Below, piece after piece: positions 60,362-64,000 of a stretch of 64,000 bases of DNA (within the stretch, counting starts at the first letter, position 1; each line of letters begins with the position of its first letter). The stretch is from assembly GCA_030765055.1 (NCBI GenBank), contig CM060951.1, positions 48,623,791 through 48,687,790 of the forward strand. The letters are read 5' to 3'. The stretch is from Mantis religiosa. Taxonomy: Eukaryota > Arthropoda > Insecta > Mantodea > Mantidae. The notes below the pieces were generated by a model. The model searched no databases. It was not told the origin of the DNA and saw only the letters and a program-made list of their open reading frames with translations. The position numbers and the translations under genes were made by a program.

Positions 60362-60470
60362 ACAAACACCCATGCCCAAGGCGGGATTCGAACCCGCGAC
60401 TCTCTACGCGGCGGAACACTAGAGACATATGCTTTAGCGACCATGGCTACAGGGCCGGCGCCTTCGCACA
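60362..60470 (-). mobile_element. tRNA-like head of a SINE (or tRNA pseudogene)
   Basis: The minus strand reads gccctgtagccatggtcgct through cgcgggttcgaatcccgcct, a perfect box B with a well-paired T arm. The acceptor pairs only at GCCC and the anticodon arm is poor, so a functional tRNA is unlikely. A short A/T-rich tail follows to about 60230. Confidence 0.55.
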
Positions 60471-60479
60471 TTACGTGCC

Positions 60480-61780
60480 AACTCGCTCGGTGACGTTTTT
60501 GATAACTTTGAGTCTGAAAACTGTCAAACCAAAACAGTAAAAGGATAACGGGTGGACAAGAGGGGAAACCTGGTACACTGCGATCTACACAGAGTTATTG
60601 CAGCTAACACTCCGTGTAGGAAGGGATGGCAGGCAGACAGACAGACAACAAAGACGTGCGGATAACATTTCCAAACATGAACTGTCTCACTGCTAGAGCA
60701 ACCAAACATTAATAGTTTTTAAAGATATACAATTTTAAATGAACGAATTTAATTCGGAGTATTAAATTACTTAACACTTTGTTGTTGAAATATTGTATGT
60801 TTTTAATCTTAAAAGAGACTAACGCTTTAAAGGGAAGACTAACAAGTAATATTTCGACCTGGCAGCATTTTAATGTCCACAAGGATTATCCTTTAGCCTA
60901 TGCATGCATCCGCAGCATCTGTCCGGCATCGCCATACACCTCAAGCCCAAGACCACATTTAAAAAATACAAAGGAAGTGAGTCGAAGTGGAAATGATGGA
61001 GAGGAAATCAGAGGGCGCGGTCGAGACCTCCTGAATGCGAGTCGTACAGGAAATGTTCATGTAAATTTGGTTTTAGAATAGGAGTACCGTTATTATCTGC
61101 ATTATAAGACACACAAGTAATTCTATGTCTTCTTCTACTTATTACTATTATTACAGCTTTTATGCTCTGTCCTGTTAGGAAAATGTGAGGTGAGTCAGAG
61201 GACAATAACAACACAATTAGAGTGGTCTGGTAGTAGGTTAAGCAAAGAATGGAAGCACTGCGTGTCTTCCAACGCCCGCTAAATGCACTTGACCGAAAGA
61301 GAGATGGAACCAATCAGCGCCCGGTCACGGAACTGGCTCTACCAGAAGGTGAAACTACTTTCAGCCTTCAGGGGGAGAAACGAAATGCAGAGATGTTCCT
61401 GGGGATTTTTGTTGATAAACTGTCTTGGAGTGAATCCGGATCTCCCAGGAACTGTCGCTTCCTCAACGTTCCCTCACATCAGGGCATCAAGCACTACAAA
61501 TGGATGTGTCTTACAGCGACACTCACTTATTTCTGGATCCTTCTTTCGATTAGTGGTCCACTCTGTATCCTCAAATGTATCGTTCTCTACCACGTATACA
61601 TAGAAAGCAGAGAAGCTGTTGTATTCTAAGAGTATCCAAAAATTGCATATTTCCATTTCTCCGGAATTAACCTATTTTGAGACTTCTTAATTCCATAAAA
61701 AGCATTTTCAGAAAAAGGTCATGCGTATGTTAGTGAACTGCATTACTCAAAAGGGAAAAGTTTTTTATATATTTTTTATT
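60480..61780. other. No gene accepted
   Basis: Two overlapping plus frames (61249-61629 and 61283-61603) cover a GC-richer segment, but neither resembles a known protein and no splice pattern supports them. Confidence 0.4.
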
Positions 61781-61783
61781 TTA

Positions 61784-62204
61784 TGTCTGCCAACATTAAG
61801 TCATATCGCACTATTAATGAAATGGGTGAAATGATGCTCAAATGAGCCCGTGGTCCATAGAGCTTAGAGTTTCCCAACATTCATAGTGGATACCCCGGAA
61901 AACCTTATCCAGGTACCTCACCCTGATCGAGGTCCCGCCGTGGATGAGCTGTTAGACTTCTTGACTCTCACCAAGGCAGCCCGGGTTCGATCCCAAGCGA
62001 CCGCAAAGTGAGATTTGTGGTGGACAACACTGCGCTGGAGCGGGTTTTCTCCGGGATTTCCGGTTTTCCCCGCCTCCTCATTCTACCGGTACTCCATCTT
62101 CATCTCACGTATCATCAGTGTCATCGCCTGAAGGGTCTTATTGCACTTCATTTCACCTAATGAACCTGAGGCAGACACGCTACCATCTACGCTACCGAGG
62201 CGGA
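61784..62204 (-). mobile_element. SINE family A copy split by a SINE family B insertion
   Basis: The 3' half at 61784-61932 and the head at 62167-62204 (cgcctcggtagcgtagatgg, then tagcgtgtctgcctca) belong to one family A copy. The box B region between them is replaced by the family B SINE 61933-62165. Confidence 0.82.
61933..62165 (+). mobile_element. SINE family B, 5' part, nested in family A
   Basis: Head cccgccgtggatgagctgtt, box B cccgggttcgatcccaagcg, then gaccgcaaagtgagatttgt and ggtggacaacactg, a T/C-rich middle, and an end near cacttcatttcacctaatga. Opposite orientation to the host SINE. Confidence 0.78.
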
Positions 62205-62411
62205 CTAGATTAGATATTACAATAAAATATACTAATTTGCTATACTATATTATTATTATCATCATCATTATTACAGTATTAAATTTCACAACTCCCTTTG
62301 AAATATTTATTAGCCAGTATGTGAATGTATTTCAATGAAACGCTATAATCTACTCTCTCTGGAATGGAACCTAAAGCCACTTGTGGACTTTTCCTTTCCG
62401 TATAGGTTTAT

Positions 62412-62412
<1 letters not shown>

Positions 62413-62473
<61 letters not shown>
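62413..62473. repeat. (AG)n microsatellite, 61 bp
   Basis: Uninterrupted dinucleotide tract; the Arg-Glu frame over it is an artefact. Confidence 0.95.
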
Positions 62474-62475
<2 letters not shown>

Positions 62476-62536
62476 CGCCTAATTATTTCCTTGCCTATTC
62501 TAATAGGTATTAATAAAAGCCCTATTTTTTTTAGCT

Positions 62537-62700
62537 TTGTATAAACAATCTTAGACTTTGTGGAAAATTAGAGTGAGAATGAAAAATTCAATGCCATAGC
62601 CGGGATTTGAACCACGGATCTTCTGGTTTCTGCCCAGCCGCTCTACCACTGAGCCACTATGCCCAACGTGCCAATATGACATTAAATTCTCCAACTGACT
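62537..62700 (-). mobile_element. SINE family C copy, left arm of an inverted pair
   Basis: The minus strand carries the 5' block ggagaatttaatgtcatatt, tRNA-like head (gggcatagtggctcagtggt), box B tggttcaaatcccggctatg, tail ttgaatttttcattctcact. Confidence 0.85.
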
Positions 62701-62703
62701 CGT

Positions 62704-62905
62704 ATTTTCCCACTCGTATTTTGGAGAATTTAATGTCATATAGCCACGTTAGCCATAGTAGCTCAATGGTAGAGTGGCTGGACGGAAACCAGAAGATCCG
62801 TGGTTCAAATCCCGGCTATGGCATTGAGTTTTTCATTCTGACTCTACGTTTCCACAATTTAGCCTACACACGGCCAGTGTGAAATAACAATTAATTTCCA
62901 CTTTA
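62704..62905 (+). mobile_element. SINE family C copy, right arm of an inverted pair
   Basis: The head can fold as a tRNA with a 7-bp acceptor stem (gccatag / ctatggc), a 4-bp anticodon stem (CTGG/CCAG) and box B tggttcaaatcccgg. The position-33 base is C instead of T and the T stem has mismatches, so it is a tRNA-derived SINE rather than a tRNA gene. Ends near gaaataacaattaatttcca. Confidence 0.85.
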
Positions 62906-62949
62906 ATTGGAATTTGATGACTGATGCGTGTATATATATGCACATTTTT

Positions 62950-63098
62950 AAAATTAACTCGTCCAACGTTAAGCCAAACCGTACATGAATGAAATAGGTG
63001 AAATAATGCTCAAATGAGCCCAGAGTCCACAGAGCTTGCTATCCGACATTCATCTTTCGGGATAAGGGGAAACCCCGAACAAACCTTTTCAGATAAAG
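62950..63098 (-). mobile_element. SINE family A copy, 3' part
   Basis: The minus-strand 3' block and body (ttccccttatcccgaaagat) are present; the head is missing. Confidence 0.8.
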
Positions 63099-63099
63099 C

Positions 63100-64000
63100 T
63101 AAGTCATTGTATCGAACACGTAGGAACTGCCTTGTGTGGAAATTTAATCTCATACAGCGTGACTCAATTACAAACAGCATGGTATTATATCAACAATGTA
63201 AGCAAATAAAAAAGGAATCCTATTTCATCTTCATTCTAAATTACAAATAATAATTTTTGTAAGTACAGGAACTACAAAGCAGATGCTAGTATCTTAAAAC
63301 CGGAAGTAAAATAATGAAAAAAATCTATATTAAAAAGTACTTACTTTTTAAAGATACATTAAAAACATTTTGTTTTCCGGGTTTCATCAACCACCGTTTA
63401 TAATTTTTAGGCTTTTTATCTCTCAATTTTCGTTTGTTCAGTCATAGTGGGAGATAATTTTGATATTAAGCTGTGCACAGTCTCAATAGAACATTTCGGA
63501 CCGTACTGGTTAATGTTTTACTAACCTGTTTTAGCACTTAAATCTGTGAGAGTTGATGTTGTTTGAGTTCTTCCCACGCCTTTTCTTTTTCACAAAGTAT
63601 TATCCCTTTATTTTCTTATTTCACATTGTTTCTACTAGTCACGAAGCTTACAAAGAAATTATTTGCGCCAGTGTAGAACGTCAACCCTTTTTCTTCACTA
63701 CGAAACTTTTCCATTTTCTTGCAAGAATCTATAAATATTATATAAATTACTATTCTATATGGCGATCGTTTTTTTGTTTAATCAACAAATGCAACAAACG
63801 ATACCTAAAACTCAGTGCAACATTAAAATACGAAATCGTCCATTGGTATACAAATATAATTATTTTAATAACCACAAAAAATATGTTCTAATACTCAGAA
63901 GCGCCGTCAGTTCAGTATGATCAATGATGGTGAAACATGAAACTTTGTGTCGAAAATAAACGTGTCTTTAGTTCAATATTAGTCACATTCAAACGAAGTT
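63100..64000. other. AT-rich right edge, nothing recognised
   Basis: A 112-codon plus frame (63553-63891) is hydrophobic and Lys/Phe-rich like the translated background; no gene is called. Confidence 0.45.

Noticed and set aside
60372..60465. tRNA gene candidate with perfect box B on the minus strand
   Set aside because: Acceptor and anticodon arms do not pair well; SINE head more likely.
61249..61629. 126- and 106-codon overlapping plus frames
   Set aside because: No protein family resemblance, no splice or start context; GC-richer segment only.
62745..62820. Apparent tRNA gene with a good acceptor stem
   Set aside because: Flanking sequence is repeated at other loci with the same head, position 33 is not T and the T stem is imperfect; tRNA-derived SINE.

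Overview
This is a eukaryotic, AT-rich, intron- and repeat-dominated window. It looks like an insect genome, and I infer a cockroach/termite-type (blattodean) one. The basis is kilobase-scale (AAT)n/(ATT)n arrays, several tRNA-derived SINE families, many broken mariner copies, Penelope-like fragments carrying a GIY-YIG domain, gypsy LTRs, and an insect-type secreted-protein gene with very long introns. There are no operons, rRNAs or CRISPR arrays. Most long open frames are microsatellite translations or shadows of transposons.

Host genes: three exons on the minus strand (18510-18599, 8462-8599, 1792-1881) have proper splice sites, all have phase-1 boundaries, and join into one open frame. They give a signal peptide, then a Cys-rich CxC...CxCC block, then a KGPG-C-ATLSYL block. 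I recognise this layout as the N-terminal part of a DUF4773-type secreted insect protein. The gene runs off the left edge, and its introns of about 9.9 kb and 6.6 kb are filled with transposons. A second candidate first coding exon (40415-40591, minus) encodes 59 residues and ends at a consensus GTGAGT donor.

Mobile DNA, left to right. 0-20 kb: a complete but dead Tc1/mariner-like element (2127-3451), a Penelope relic, a 1-kb (AAT)n array, a solo gypsy LTR (8955-9354), a 1.1-kb TG...CA repeat (12750-13847), a LINE tail, and a mariner nested inside another mariner (16841-17939). 20-35 kb: a gypsy insertion whose two LTRs point towards each other (20677-21818), a mariner fragment, a LINE piece, a 413-bp (AAT)n array, a hAT element with an 8-bp target duplication (27067-28046), a second 1.1-kb TG...CA repeat inserted inside a (GT)n tract, a deleted mariner, and a 470-bp (ATT)n array. 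35-47 kb: SINEs, a Penelope 3' end with an intact GIY...YIG motif, and long stretches with nothing recognisable. 47-51 kb: a three-layer nest, in which a 653-bp TIR element sits in the 5' LTR of a young non-autonomous gypsy element, which itself sits at the tail of a Penelope copy. 51-64 kb: another mariner, LINE tails with RNase H and zinc-knuckle sequence, and a cluster of at least four tRNA-derived SINE families including a SINE-in-SINE insertion and an inverted SINE pair.

The host gene sequence is sparse and appears ordinary. The unusual structures are the inverted-LTR gypsy insertion, the nested young gypsy/MITE locus, and the Penelope copies. All identifications are by reading and translation only; no database search was run.
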